Source of the DNA: an uncultured Bacteroidales bacterium
Lineage (GTDB): Bacteria; Bacteroidota; Bacteroidia; Bacteroidales; FEN-979
Direction of reading: 5' to 3'
Assembly: GCA_903887775.1 (NCBI GenBank)
Contig: CAISRB010000024.1
Span: 62,001-126,000 of the forward strand
Length of the DNA stretch: 64,000 nt
This document shows, in pieces, positions 33,956 through 43,303 of the stretch (within the stretch, counting starts at the first letter, position 1; every line of letters begins with the position of its first letter). Below the pieces are notes generated by a model. It was not told the origin of the DNA. It did not search any database and was given only the letters and a program-made list of their open reading frames with translations. Made by a program: the position numbers and the translations under genes.

Positions 33956-34161
33956 ATCAGATAGTTATAAATTATTAAATGCTAATTGGGTTGCTTTCAG
34001 TAATTTAACAATAACCTCCCTTTTTCTGTTAATAACTATATTGGCAGGCCCTCATTCTTCGTTGTATATTGCCCCTTCGAAAAAACGGCCCCAATAAAAG
34101 TTTATCTTCCAAAGGGCCAAATAATTGTATAAAAAGTATAAACAATATAACCTGTTTGAGC

Positions 34162-36861
34162 ATGGAAGTTACCCCCATCGTCCAATCAATCCAGGATCAA
34201 AAAGCTACTCATTATACCGATGTATTGGCAAAACGAATCCGGCCTAAAATTTCAGCAGATGATTTGGAGATGAAAAACAAAGCAGAGGAAAAGAAGAAGG
34301 AGGAGTCGGAAGTGAAAAAGTCAGACCATCCTAAAAAATATTCCCATCATGAGGCTGTTGAAAAGTCCACTGGGTATTTCAATGGAGATAATCTTGCAGC
34401 AAACGTCTGGGTGAACAAATACGCCCTGAAGAATTCTGAAAGCCTGCTCCTGGAACTTACCCCTGATGATATGCACAGGCGAATTGCCGGTGAGATAGCA
34501 CGGATTGAAAATAAATACCCCAATCCGATGGGCGAGGATGAGATTTTCGAACTAATCAGGGATTTCAGGTATATAATTCCCCAGGGAAGCCCGATGGCAG
34601 GGATAGGCAACAACTTCCAGATCGGTTCCCTCTCAAATTGTTTTGTGATAGGGAATGAGGGCCAGAGTGACAGTTACGGCGGCATCATGAAGGTGGATGA
34701 GGAGCAGGTTCAGCTGATGAAACGCCGGGGAGGCGTGGGGCATGACCTTTCGCACATCCGCCCGAAGAATTCAGTAGTCAAGAACTCTGCCCTGACTTCA
34801 ACGGGAATTGTTCCATTCATGGAGCGATATTCCAACTCAACACGTGAAGTGGCTCAGGAAGGAAGACGTGGCGCTCTCATGCTCAGTATTTCCATCAAGC
34901 ATCCCGATGCAGAGCATTTTATTGATGCCAAGCTGGAAGCAGGGAAAGTGACCGGAGCCAATATCTCGGTTAAAATCACCGATGATTTTATGCAGGCTGT
35001 GATTGCAGACGGCGAGTTCACCCAGCAGTTCCCCGTGGAATCGAAAAACCCTACGGTGGTTCGCAAGATATATGCCCGTGACCTTTGGTCGAAGATTGTA
35101 CACAACGCATGGAAATCCGCAGAACCTGGAATATTATTCTGGGATACGATCATTCGCGAGTCGATTCCCGACTGTTATGCCGACCTCGGCTTTAAGACCG
35201 TCAGCACCAATCCCTGTGGCGAGATCCCCCTTTGTACTTATGACAGCTGCCGCCTCCTGGCGATCAATTTATATAACTACGTGGATAAACCTTTCACGAC
35301 TGATGCCAGCTTTAATTCGGAACTGTTCATCGACCATGTGCACAAGGCACAGAGGGTTATGGACGACATTATCGACCTGGAACTGGAAAAGGTAGACCGG
35401 ATCCTGGATAAAATTGATGCTGATCCTGAGGCTGAGGATATTAAAGCCCGGGAACGGACGATGTGGCTGAACATCAAAAAGAAAGCCATTCAGGGCCGAC
35501 GTACTGGTTTTGGCATCACCGCCGAAGGCGACATGCTGGCCGCTCTGGGAACCCGCTACGGCTCCGACGAAGCAACAGATTTCTCGGTGGAGGTCCACAA
35601 GCTCCTGGCGATTGAAGCTTACCGCTCATCAGTGACAATGGCCAGGGAGCGCGGGCCCTTCCCGATTTACAATACTGAACGCGAAAGGACCAACCCGTTT
35701 ATCCTGAGGCTGAAGGAATCGGCTCCCGATGTATACGAAGACATGGTTGAATACGGTCGCCGCAATGTAGCTATGCTCACGATAGCCCCCACCGGTTCGG
35801 TGAGTATCCTCACCCAGACCACCTCGGGCCTTGAGCCGGTATTTGCCGTTTCATACAAGCGCCGCCGCAAGGTGAACCCAAACGACAGGAACGTCAAGAT
35901 CACCTTCAAAGACGAAATAGGGGATACCTGGGAAGAATACAATGTGTTCCATCATAAGTTCATTACCTGGCTTGAGATCAACGGTTACAATACCGAAGAA
36001 GTTTCCCGCATGGACGAGAAGGAACTGAAGGATCTGATTAAAAAATCGCCGTTCTTCCGTGCTACGGCCAACGATGTTGACTGGGTGGCCAAGGTCAAGA
36101 TGCAGGGAGCCGTACAGAAATGGGTCGACCATTCCATCAGCGTTACCGTGAATGTCCCTGCCGATATCAAAGAGGAAATGATAGGGAACATATACGAAAC
36201 AGCCTGGAAAGAAGGCTGCAAGGGAATGACCGTATACCGTGACGGGTCCCGTTCGGGAGTCCTTGTGAATCATGAAAGCAACAAAAAGAAGGAAGAAGTA
36301 ACCGATTTCCAGGAAACGAAGGCACCTCATCGTCCCGAGCGTCTTGAAGCCGATATCGTACGTTTTCAGAACGAATATGAAAAGTGGATTGCGGTGGTTG
36401 GATTATATAACGGCCGCCCGTACGAAGTTTTCACCGGCCATGCCGAAGACTTCTGGATCCCGCAGTGGGTGCAGAAAGGCTGGATCGTAAAAACCCGGCC
36501 CGACGGCATGACCTCAAGGTATGACTTCCAGTTCGAAGACCGGCAGGGGTATAAGATCACGATTGAAGCCCTTTCCCGTTCATTCAACAAGGAATACTGG
36601 AATTATGCCAAACTTATTTCCGGAATCCTGAGGCACGGGATGCCTCTGCCTTTTGTTGTCAATATTATCTCCAAACTCCATTTCGAAGTCGATTCCATCA
36701 ACACCTGGAAGAACGGAGTGGAAAGAGCTTTGAAAAAATTCATCCCCGACGGCACCCATGCCGTTGCCGGCGCCTGTCCCAAATGCAGCGACACCAACGG
36801 CCTGGTATACCAGGAAGGCTGCCTGGTGTGCAAGAGCTGCGGGTATTCGAAGTGCGGTTAA
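34162..36861 (+). CDS. nrdJ: Adenosylcobalamin-dependent class II ribonucleotide reductase
   Basis: A class II ribonucleotide reductase of 899 residues from the ATG at 34162 (the track start at 34069 is a TTG in non-coding sequence). It shows GSPMAGIGNNFQIGSLSNCFVIG with a conserved active-site Cys, NPCGEIPLCTYDSCRLLAIN with the radical-site Cys and Glu, and APTGSVSILTQTTSGLEP in the phosphate-binding region. A C-terminal CPKC...CLVCKSCGYSKCG zinc-ribbon-like tail ends the protein. The enzyme reduces ribonucleotides using adenosylcobalamin to make the thiyl radical, with or without oxygen. The 200-base upstream gap shows no B12 riboswitch box that I can find. Confidence 0.95.
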   Translation: MEVTPIVQSIQDQKATHYTDVLAKRIRPKISADDLEMKNKAEEKKKEESEVKKSDHPKKYSHHEAVEKSTGYFNGDNLAANVWVNKYALKNSESLLLELTPDDMHRRIAGEIARIENKYPNPMGEDEIFELIRDFRYIIPQGSPMAGIGNNFQIGSLSNCFVIGNEGQSDSYGGIMKVDEEQVQLMKRRGGVGHDLSHIRPKNSVVKNSALTSTGIVPFMERYSNSTREVAQEGRRGALMLSISIKHPDAEHFIDAKLEAGKVTGANISVKITDDFMQAVIADGEFTQQFPVESKNPTVVRKIYARDLWSKIVHNAWKSAEPGILFWDTIIRESIPDCYADLGFKTVSTNPCGEIPLCTYDSCRLLAINLYNYVDKPFTTDASFNSELFIDHVHKAQRVMDDIIDLELEKVDRILDKIDADPEAEDIKARERTMWLNIKKKAIQGRRTGFGITAEGDMLAALGTRYGSDEATDFSVEVHKLLAIEAYRSSVTMARERGPFPIYNTERERTNPFILRLKESAPDVYEDMVEYGRRNVAMLTIAPTGSVSILTQTTSGLEPVFAVSYKRRRKVNPNDRNVKITFKDEIGDTWEEYNVFHHKFITWLEINGYNTEEVSRMDEKELKDLIKKSPFFRATANDVDWVAKVKMQGAVQKWVDHSISVTVNVPADIKEEMIGNIYETAWKEGCKGMTVYRDGSRSGVLVNHESNKKKEEVTDFQETKAPHRPERLEADIVRFQNEYEKWIAVVGLYNGRPYEVFTGHAEDFWIPQWVQKGWIVKTRPDGMTSRYDFQFEDRQGYKITIEALSRSFNKEYWNYAKLISGILRHGMPLPFVVNIISKLHFEVDSINTWKNGVERALKKFIPDGTHAVAGACPKCSDTNGLVYQEGCLVCKSCGYSKCG

Positions 36862-37000
36862 TTGAAGATCGGGATGAATAACAGAATCTGAAAGTAGTGA
36901 TGAGTGAAAGATCATTATGAAATCATGATTACCGGCTCTTTTCAAATTGTTAACCAGAATTTACAATGATCATTGCTATCGGGACAAAATTCATTATCCT

Positions 37001-39820
37001 ATGCAGAAGATAAAGTTGTCATTAAACAGGATGTTATTGATTTTCCTGGCGTTTGGGATGTCAAACTTCAATGTATTTGCTGAGAGGAATGCTCCTGTTA
37101 CAACATTTGCCACAAAATCAGCCTGTCCGGCCCACACTGCCATGATGCCAGTTACCGTTACAGGATTTACAAATATTGCGGCTGTTTCTCTCCGAATCGA
37201 TTACGACCCAAGGGTTGCATCCTTCAACAGCGCAGTCCCGAATATGAACCTGAGCTCGATGATAGTCAATTCCGTGAATATCAGTTCAACACAGGCAAAA
37301 CTTCTGATTGTTTGGTCTGATGTGACCCCCAGATCCCTGGCAGCCACAGATACCCTGGTAAAAATAACGATGAACTATATCAGCGGGTCCACAACTTTCG
37401 TATTTAACAATACATCAGGGGGCGGGGGCGATTGCGAATATGTGGATGAGACATATACGGCGATGAACGATATTCCTACGGCAACCTATTATATTAATGG
37501 AAGCATTGACATTCTTACAATCGGTACTCCGGGCCCGGTCACAGGCAGCAGTATTGTATGTGCCGGAGCAAGCGGGGTTGCCTACTCAATAGCGCCGGTT
37601 ACCAATGCCACGGCCTATACCTGGTCCCTGCCTTCAGGTTTTTCCATTACAAACGGTTTGAATACCAATTTGATTACAGCTAATACCGCAGGCACTGCAG
37701 TATCCGGAAATATCACCGTGACGCCTGCCAATGCCTGTGGTTCAGGTTCCTCTTCACCAAATTTTGCCGTAACAGTAAACCCAATGCCGGTGCCTGCCAC
37801 AACAGGCGCTGCATCGGTCTGCATCGGAGCAAGCGGGCTCACTTATTCAACAGAATCAGGAATGACAGGATATACATGGTCTGTTTCTTCCGGAGGAACA
37901 ATTACAGCAGGGGCGGGAACCAACACCATCATTGTTACCTGGAATACCGCAGGAGCTCAAACAGTAAGTGTTAGCTACACCAATGCCAATAACTGTACAG
38001 CGGTTACCCCAACTGTTAAGAATGTCACGGTAAATCCATTGCCTGTTCCTGCAATTACAGGCTCAACTTCGGTCTGCACAGGTGCAACGGGGATTACCTA
38101 TTCGACGGAATCAGGAATGACAGGGTATACCTGGAGTGTTTCATCGGGAGGAACGATTACAGCCGGCACAGGTACCAGCCAGATCACAGTCAGCTGGAAC
38201 ACAAATGGCGCCCAGACTGTGAGTGTAAATTATACAAACACGAACTCCTGCACAGCAAGCGCCGCAACAGTAAAAAATGTCATGGTCAATCCATTACCTG
38301 TTCCGACCATTACAGGTTCCTCGACGGTCTGCGCAGGTTCAACAGGGATTACCTATTCGACTGAATCTGGGATGACAGCTTATGTCTGGAGTGTTTCATC
38401 AGGGGGAGCAATCACTCCCGGTTCGGGTACCGACCAGATCACGGTTAGCTGGAATAACCCGGGAGCACAAACGGTTAGTGCGAACTATACCAATGCAAAT
38501 GGATGTACTGCAACCACTGCAACAGTTAAGGATATCACCGTTAATAATTTACCCGAACCAACACTGACAGGCCCATCAACAATATGTGCGGGTACTGCGG
38601 GAAACATTTATACCACCCAAAGCGGAATGTCAGATTACGCCTGGACAGTATCGGCAGGTGGTACAATAACTTCAGGAGGAACATCAAACAGCTCATCTGT
38701 TACTGTTACCTGGAACACCATAGGGGCACAAACAGTAAGTGTGAATTATGCCAATGCAAACGGATGTTACGCCATTAATCCATACATCTTTAACGTTACT
38801 GTAAATCCCTTGCCCGTGCCGGTCGTCTCAGGCCCTGCGGCTGCCTGTACAGGATCATCAGGGAACATTTACAGTGCTTCAACCGGCATGAGCGATTATC
38901 TCTGGACAGTTTCCCCCGGTGGCACAATTACTTCAGGAGGAACCTCCGGCAGCTCATCAGCTACAGTTTCATGGAATACTTCAGGGGCTCAGTTTGTAAG
39001 CCTCAATTATACTAACGATAACGGATGTACCGCTTTATCACCTGTTAGTTATGATGTGACAGTTTCTGCGAGTCCGGTGGCTTCTATCAGCGGGCCAGAC
39101 AGTGTATGCCAAACGACCCCCGGCACATATTCAACAGAGGGAGGGATGTTAAATTATATCTGGACCGTTTCTTCGGGCGGAACAATAATTTCGGGACAGG
39201 GAACCAGTTCAGTGCATGTTCAATGGAATGATGCAGGCGCACAAACACTGAGTGTTATTTACTCCGGCGCCGGAGGCTGCAGTCCGTTAAACCCTGCGGT
39301 TTTGGATGTAACAGTCATTCCAAAACCAGCAATCCCCGTGGTTACAGTAAACGGAGATACCCTGATCAGTAATGCACTGAATGGGAATCAATGGTATTTC
39401 AGCCTGAGCGGCAACCAGGGCAATCCTGTCGCCGGCGCTACCGGGCAAAGTCACATTGCCCTGGAAACCGGCTATTACTGGACCATTGTAACCCTTACCG
39501 GCTGTTCCTCCGACACCTCGAATCATGAATATATGATTGGAGTGGGAATCAGTGAAAACAATAATAACCCGGGCGAACTTTCTGTTTACCCTGTGCCGAA
39601 CGGCGGGGTATTTACGATAAGCCTGCAAACGATGAAATCAGGGAAAACAGATATCCAGGTGATCAATGAACTCGGATTAAGCGTTTATTTGGAACAAAAT
39701 ATTCCATTGACCGGATACCTTTCAAAAACGATTGATCTCCGACCTTTATCAACCGGCGTTTATACTGTAATCCTGAGTAATTCTGAAGGGAAAACAACAA
39801 GGAGGATAATTATCAGATAA
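37001..39820 (+). CDS. Secreted cohesin-like / PKD-repeat protein with T9SS tail
   Basis: A 939-residue surface or secreted protein. The ATG at 37001 gives MQKIKLSLNRMLLIFLAFGMSNFNVFA as signal peptide; the track start is 54 bases upstream. Residues about 25-165 resemble a cohesin-type beta sandwich (AAVSLRIDYDPRVASFNSA, LVKITMNYISGSTTFVFNN). Seven tandem PKD_6-like repeats of about 85 residues follow, each with a VC-G-GxxYSTESGM, YTWSVSSGGTI and GAQTVSVNYTN pattern. The last 80 residues are a T9SS sorting domain (LSVYPVPNGGVFTISLQ, STGVYTVILSNSEGKTTRRIIIR). Probably an adhesin or matrix protein. Repeat copies 2-5 are nearly identical, pointing to recent duplication. Confidence 0.82.
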   Translation: MQKIKLSLNRMLLIFLAFGMSNFNVFAERNAPVTTFATKSACPAHTAMMPVTVTGFTNIAAVSLRIDYDPRVASFNSAVPNMNLSSMIVNSVNISSTQAKLLIVWSDVTPRSLAATDTLVKITMNYISGSTTFVFNNTSGGGGDCEYVDETYTAMNDIPTATYYINGSIDILTIGTPGPVTGSSIVCAGASGVAYSIAPVTNATAYTWSLPSGFSITNGLNTNLITANTAGTAVSGNITVTPANACGSGSSSPNFAVTVNPMPVPATTGAASVCIGASGLTYSTESGMTGYTWSVSSGGTITAGAGTNTIIVTWNTAGAQTVSVSYTNANNCTAVTPTVKNVTVNPLPVPAITGSTSVCTGATGITYSTESGMTGYTWSVSSGGTITAGTGTSQITVSWNTNGAQTVSVNYTNTNSCTASAATVKNVMVNPLPVPTITGSSTVCAGSTGITYSTESGMTAYVWSVSSGGAITPGSGTDQITVSWNNPGAQTVSANYTNANGCTATTATVKDITVNNLPEPTLTGPSTICAGTAGNIYTTQSGMSDYAWTVSAGGTITSGGTSNSSSVTVTWNTIGAQTVSVNYANANGCYAINPYIFNVTVNPLPVPVVSGPAAACTGSSGNIYSASTGMSDYLWTVSPGGTITSGGTSGSSSATVSWNTSGAQFVSLNYTNDNGCTALSPVSYDVTVSASPVASISGPDSVCQTTPGTYSTEGGMLNYIWTVSSGGTIISGQGTSSVHVQWNDAGAQTLSVIYSGAGGCSPLNPAVLDVTVIPKPAIPVVTVNGDTLISNALNGNQWYFSLSGNQGNPVAGATGQSHIALETGYYWTIVTLTGCSSDTSNHEYMIGVGISENNNNPGELSVYPVPNGGVFTISLQTMKSGKTDIQVINELGLSVYLEQNIPLTGYLSKTIDLRPLSTGVYTVILSNSEGKTTRRIIIR
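37790..39320 (+). repeat. In-gene tandem repeat of about 255 bp
   Basis: Six successive DNA units of about 250-260 bases inside the PKD-repeat gene, each starting near ccTGTTCCgaccattacaggt-type sequence and encoding one domain; a seventh, more diverged unit precedes them. Such arrays expand and contract by recombination and can collapse in assembly. Confidence 0.8.
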
Positions 39821-39836
39821 CATAAGGGGGAAATAA

Positions 39837-39870
39837 TTTCTGAGGAGGTTATCCCAGACTGTCTCAGAAA
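39837..39870. terminator. Stem-loop between convergent genes
   Basis: TTTCTGAG at 39837-39844 pairs with CTCAGAAA at 39863-39870 across an 18-base loop, at the junction of the convergent PKD gene and the 25-residue-repeat gene. There is no long T tract, so terminator function is only possible. Confidence 0.4.
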
Positions 39871-40262
39871 TGTTTCTTATGGTAATCGTAAGTCGTATTA
39901 TCCCTGAGCTCTTTTATTTTTAAAGCGATAATCATGATGGCCTCCAGGTGATTCTGCCGGAACCATTCGATAGCCGCTGGTTTGGCATGACAGGCATCGG
40001 CAAAAACTATAAAAAAATCATGCTTGTTCTTATGCAGCCATTCATAAGCTTTAAGGTCTTCATCGATCGCGGCATCCAGGGCTGCAAGATGGGGAAATCC
40101 GTTCTTCATCAGCCAGGTTGTGGCTTCCTCGCTTCCTCTCACTGCATGTGATAAGGCGGCAAGTTCGGGATACCCGTTCTTCATCAGCCAATCAAGAATT
40201 TTTTTGTCTCCCTTGAGCGTTTCTTGAAAGGCCAGCCATATTTTGGGGGAATAATAGAGCAT
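39864..40262 (-). CDS. Small protein of four 25-residue helical repeats
   Basis: A 132-residue protein with no signal peptide. From about residue 24 it is built of 25-residue units, each starting WLMKNG or a variant: WLMKNGYPELAALSHAV, WLMKNGFPHLAALDAAI, WLHKNKHDFFIVFADAC, WFRQNHLEAIMIIALKI. The pattern (Trp-Leu, Lys-Asn, small-residue helix) suggests a stack of alpha-helical hairpins used for binding. I do not recognise the family. Its start lies next to a GCGTT repeat array that separates it from the radical SAM gene upstream on the opposite... same strand side of the gap; no operon partner is evident. Confidence 0.6.
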   Translation of the reverse strand: MLYYSPKIWLAFQETLKGDKKILDWLMKNGYPELAALSHAVRGSEEATTWLMKNGFPHLAALDAAIDEDLKAYEWLHKNKHDFFIVFADACHAKPAAIEWFRQNHLEAIMIIALKIKELRDNTTYDYHKKHF

Positions 40263-40263
40263 G

Positions 40264-40310
40264 GGGCGTTTAGCGTTATTGCGTTATTGCGTTTAGCGTT
40301 AAGGCGTGAA
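40264..40310. repeat. GCGTTA short-period repeat (AACGC family, reversed)
   Basis: gcgtttagcgttattgcgttattgcgtttagcgttaaggcg: about six GCGTT units at 6-8 base spacing. It contains the reverse complement of AACGCAATAACGC found twice in the array at 9243. It fills the gap between the 25-residue-repeat gene and the radical SAM gene. Confidence 0.75.
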
Positions 40311-40315
40311 ATCAA

Positions 40316-41092
40316 TCAATCATACACCTTCACCTCAATCCCTTCCTGTCTTACTCGTTCTCCAATCCACTCCAGCTCTTCCCGGCTGATCTTTTCGAGA
40401 TCCCGGGCCGGGGTTGCTCTTGCGATGGGGTAAATCATGACGGTTTTAGGGCGGATGACTTTAAGGTGTGCGATCCAGGCTTCCACTTCAAAGCTTGTCG
40501 TGTTATCGACCAAATGACCGTTTACGATTCCCCTCAGGAACATTGTCTGTATGATCAGCTTCCCCTTGAATTTTTCCAGGTCGCTTAACATTCGCCTGAA
40601 GTCAAAGGATTCAACCGGGTTATTCAGGATCCTGAAGGTTTCTTCAGTGCCGGCATCAAGTTTCAATATATTGTTATCAAGTTTTAGAAGGGCATTGAAA
40701 ACCGACGGATCGTGGATGCGGCTTGCATTGCTCAAAACACTTACAACTGACCCGGGAGAAAACCGGTCCCTGAGCATCAGGGTGTCGTCGACGATCCCGC
40801 TGAACTCAGGATGCAGCGTTGGTTCCCCGTTACCGGCATAGGTGATGGCATCGGGCAGGTAATCTTCAGCAGCCAACTCTATGAGCTTTTGTTCCAGGAA
40901 AGAAGCAACCTCCAAACGGGAGGGCAACTCCATACCTTCCCGGGCCAGGGCAGGAGTCCATCCGCATTCACAGTAAATACAATTGAATGAACAAAATTTT
41001 CGGTGCAAAGGCAGCAGGTTGATCCCTAATGACAGGCCCAAACGCCGGCTGCGCACAGGCCCGAAAATTATATCATCAAACAGGAAAGGCAT
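40316..41092 (-). CDS. Radical SAM protein
   Basis: A 258-residue radical SAM enzyme. The 4Fe-4S/SAM motif is CSFNCIYCECGW (CxxxCxxC) near residue 33, with FGPVRSRRLGLSLGINLLP before it and the SAM-binding GNGEPTLHPEFSG near 90. The opening GPVxSRRLGxSLGxN is shared by a group of short radical SAM proteins seen across bacteria and archaea, sometimes annotated as MoaA/wyosine-like; the reaction is unknown to me. No substrate-domain cysteines follow. Confidence 0.85.
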   Translation of the reverse strand: MPFLFDDIIFGPVRSRRLGLSLGINLLPLHRKFCSFNCIYCECGWTPALAREGMELPSRLEVASFLEQKLIELAAEDYLPDAITYAGNGEPTLHPEFSGIVDDTLMLRDRFSPGSVVSVLSNASRIHDPSVFNALLKLDNNILKLDAGTEETFRILNNPVESFDFRRMLSDLEKFKGKLIIQTMFLRGIVNGHLVDNTTSFEVEAWIAHLKVIRPKTVMIYPIARATPARDLEKISREELEWIGERVRQEGIEVKVYD

Positions 41093-41251
41093 AGTTATTT
41101 ATTAACACTGCAAAATTCTGCAATTTCGCCGGACTTACCTAAGAACGGAGGAAAATGATTATTTTTATTGCCCGAACGGATAGCCGGATTCCACGGATCT
41201 CAGGATTGCCGGCTGCAGGGTGGGTATTGTATAAAAAGTAAAACCGGGATT

Positions 41252-42226
41252 TTGACTTCATTATCCGAAATAAAACAACCTGTAAAGGAGCATATCGAAA
41301 GCTTCGAAAAAAGCTTTATGGCTTCGATGAAAAGCCAGGTCCCGCTGCTTGATACAGTCACAAGATACATTCTAAAACGCAAAGGCAAGCAGATGCGGCC
41401 GATGTTTGTTTTCCTTTCGGCGGGTCTTCACGGTCCGATCAGCGAAAGCACATATACCGCTGCTTCGATGATCGAGCTGCTGCATACAGCCACCCTGGTG
41501 CACGATGATGTGGTTGACGACTCAAACCAACGCCGGGGTTTCTTTTCGATCAATGCCCTCTGGAAAAATAAAATAGCTGTCCTGGTGGGCGATTACTTGT
41601 TGTCAAAGGGCCTGCTTGTAGCTCTTGAGAAGGACGAATTCCGCCTGCTGAAGATCGTTTCCGATGCCGTGAGAGAAATGAGCGAAGGGGAGTTGTTGCA
41701 GATAGAGAAGGCACGCAAACTCGACATTGAAGAAGGTGTTTATTTTGAAATCATACGTAAGAAAACGGCTTCGCTGATTGCTTCCTGCTGTGCCTGCGGA
41801 GCTGCAAGTACTACTGATGACCGGGACATTCAGACGGCGATGTGGCAGTTCGGCGAGATGGTGGGTACTGCTTTCCAGATCAGGGACGACCTGTTTGACT
41901 ATCAAAAACATAATAAAACCGGAAAACCAGGCGGGGCCGATATCAGGGAACAAAAAATGACATTACCCCTGATTTATCTGCTGAATCTATCGGGCCGGGC
42001 CGAAAAACGCCACATCATCAGCACGGTAAAAAATCATCACAATGATCAGAAACGGGTTGCTGAACTCATAGCAAAAGTCGAAGCCATAGGCGGCCTGCAT
42101 TATGCAAATGAAAAAATGCTCGAATACCGCTCACGGGCTTTGAAAATCCTCTCAGACTTTCCGGATAACGATTTCAGGAAATCACTTTACCAGCTTGTGA
42201 TGTTTACAACGGAAAGGGAAAAATAA
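41252..42226 (+). CDS. Polyprenyl (octaprenyl-type) diphosphate synthase
   Basis: A trans-isoprenyl diphosphate synthase of about 324 residues. The first Asp-rich motif is LVHDDVVDDSNQRRG near residue 80 and the second is QIRDDLFDYQ near 205; RKGKQMRPMFVFLSAG binds the isopentenyl diphosphate. It makes the long prenyl chain for menaquinone or similar. The track start at 41168 is a TTG deep in the leader; the TTG at 41252 gives MTSLSEIKQPVKEHIESFE, which matches the usual N-terminus, so I prefer it. No ATG is available before MASMKSQVP. Confidence 0.88.
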   Translation: MTSLSEIKQPVKEHIESFEKSFMASMKSQVPLLDTVTRYILKRKGKQMRPMFVFLSAGLHGPISESTYTAASMIELLHTATLVHDDVVDDSNQRRGFFSINALWKNKIAVLVGDYLLSKGLLVALEKDEFRLLKIVSDAVREMSEGELLQIEKARKLDIEEGVYFEIIRKKTASLIASCCACGAASTTDDRDIQTAMWQFGEMVGTAFQIRDDLFDYQKHNKTGKPGGADIREQKMTLPLIYLLNLSGRAEKRHIISTVKNHHNDQKRVAELIAKVEAIGGLHYANEKMLEYRSRALKILSDFPDNDFRKSLYQLVMFTTEREK

Positions 42227-42244
42227 CCTGCATGAAGCGCCGCA

Positions 42245-43303
42245 TCATGCTTTCCTCAGCGTAAACCCGAAGGTAGTACCCACCCCGACGGTGCTGCGCA
42301 CATTGATAGTCTGATTATGGGCTTCAATCAGATGTTTGACGATTGCGAGGCCGAGTCCCTTGCCTTTATTCGAGATTTCCCGGCCCCGGGAAGTACGGTA
42401 AAACCTTTCGAATACCCTGGGAAGGTCGTCCTGGTCAATCCCGACGCCGTTATCGGTGATCTCTACCAGGATGTTTTCATCCATGTCGAAGAAACTGATC
42501 TTTGTGCGGCCTTCTTTTTCAAGTCCGTAACGAAAAGAATTATCGATTATGTTTGTGAGTACCTGCCTTATTTTTTCCCTGTCGGCATAAACCCATAAGG
42601 CTTTATCCGGCTGGTTGATGACCACCTGAATATCATGTTCCTTTGACTTCATCTCAAGCATTTCAACAACCTCCCGGCTCAGGGCTGAGATATCGAAACG
42701 GAGCTTGTTCAGATTCATCTGGCCGGTTTCAAGCTGGGTAATTTCACCAAGATCTTCGACTATTTTAATCAGTCTTTCAACGCTGACTTCGGTCCTTCTC
42801 AGGTACTCTTTGTTTATTTTCGGGTCGTCTAGCCCCCCGTCAAGTAAGGTGGAAACATATCCCTGGACGTTGAAAAGGGGAGTTTTCAGTTCATGGGAAA
42901 GATTGCCGATAAAGTCTTTTCGGTATTCCTCAAGCTGTTTCAGCCGTTCTATTTCTTTCTGCTTCTCTTCACCCCAGCCGGCCACTTCTTTTTCCACCCT
43001 GTCAAGGATATTCCTGTCGGAACTGAACCGCTGACGGTCCGTCTTCTGAGCCTTAACATTGTAGATAGACTTATAGATAAGACGGATCCGGGAATAGATA
43101 AATTTATCGACGGTATAGCGGAAGAAAAAAAAGGTCCCGGCAAAAAGCAGTCCGCCAGTCATTAGCAATATACCATACATCGCGAATCCGGCAAACAATG
43201 GAGGATCCAGGATACCGGCCGAGAAAAAAAACAATATGATGTACCCTGCAGTAACAACTGTGGCATTCAGGAAAGCAATTTCACGGGGGTCATGGAATTT
43301 CAT
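42245..43303 (-). CDS. PhoR-like sensor histidine kinase
   Basis: A 352-residue membrane kinase. Two hydrophobic segments (about residues 12-32 and 40-62) with almost no periplasmic loop, then a short linker, HisKA with FIGNLSHELKTPLFNVQGYV near residue 133 (phospho-acceptor His), and HATPase with IIDNSFRYG, ITDNGVGIDQDDLPRVFERFYR and GKGLGLAIVKHLIEAH. The lack of an external sensor suggests sensing through the membrane or a partner protein. The gene start overlaps the regulator stop by 4 bases, making a coupled pair like PhoB-PhoR. Confidence 0.92.
   Translation of the reverse strand: MKFHDPREIAFLNATVVTAGYIILFFFSAGILDPPLFAGFAMYGILLMTGGLLFAGTFFFFRYTVDKFIYSRIRLIYKSIYNVKAQKTDRQRFSSDRNILDRVEKEVAGWGEEKQKEIERLKQLEEYRKDFIGNLSHELKTPLFNVQGYVSTLLDGGLDDPKINKEYLRRTEVSVERLIKIVEDLGEITQLETGQMNLNKLRFDISALSREVVEMLEMKSKEHDIQVVINQPDKALWVYADREKIRQVLTNIIDNSFRYGLEKEGRTKISFFDMDENILVEITDNGVGIDQDDLPRVFERFYRTSRGREISNKGKGLGLAIVKHLIEAHNQTINVRSTVGVGTTFGFTLRKA

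Noticed and set aside
33956-34161. Possible cobalamin riboswitch before nrdJ
   Set aside because: I looked for a B12 box and paired stems and found none; the gap is AT-rich with no clear structure.
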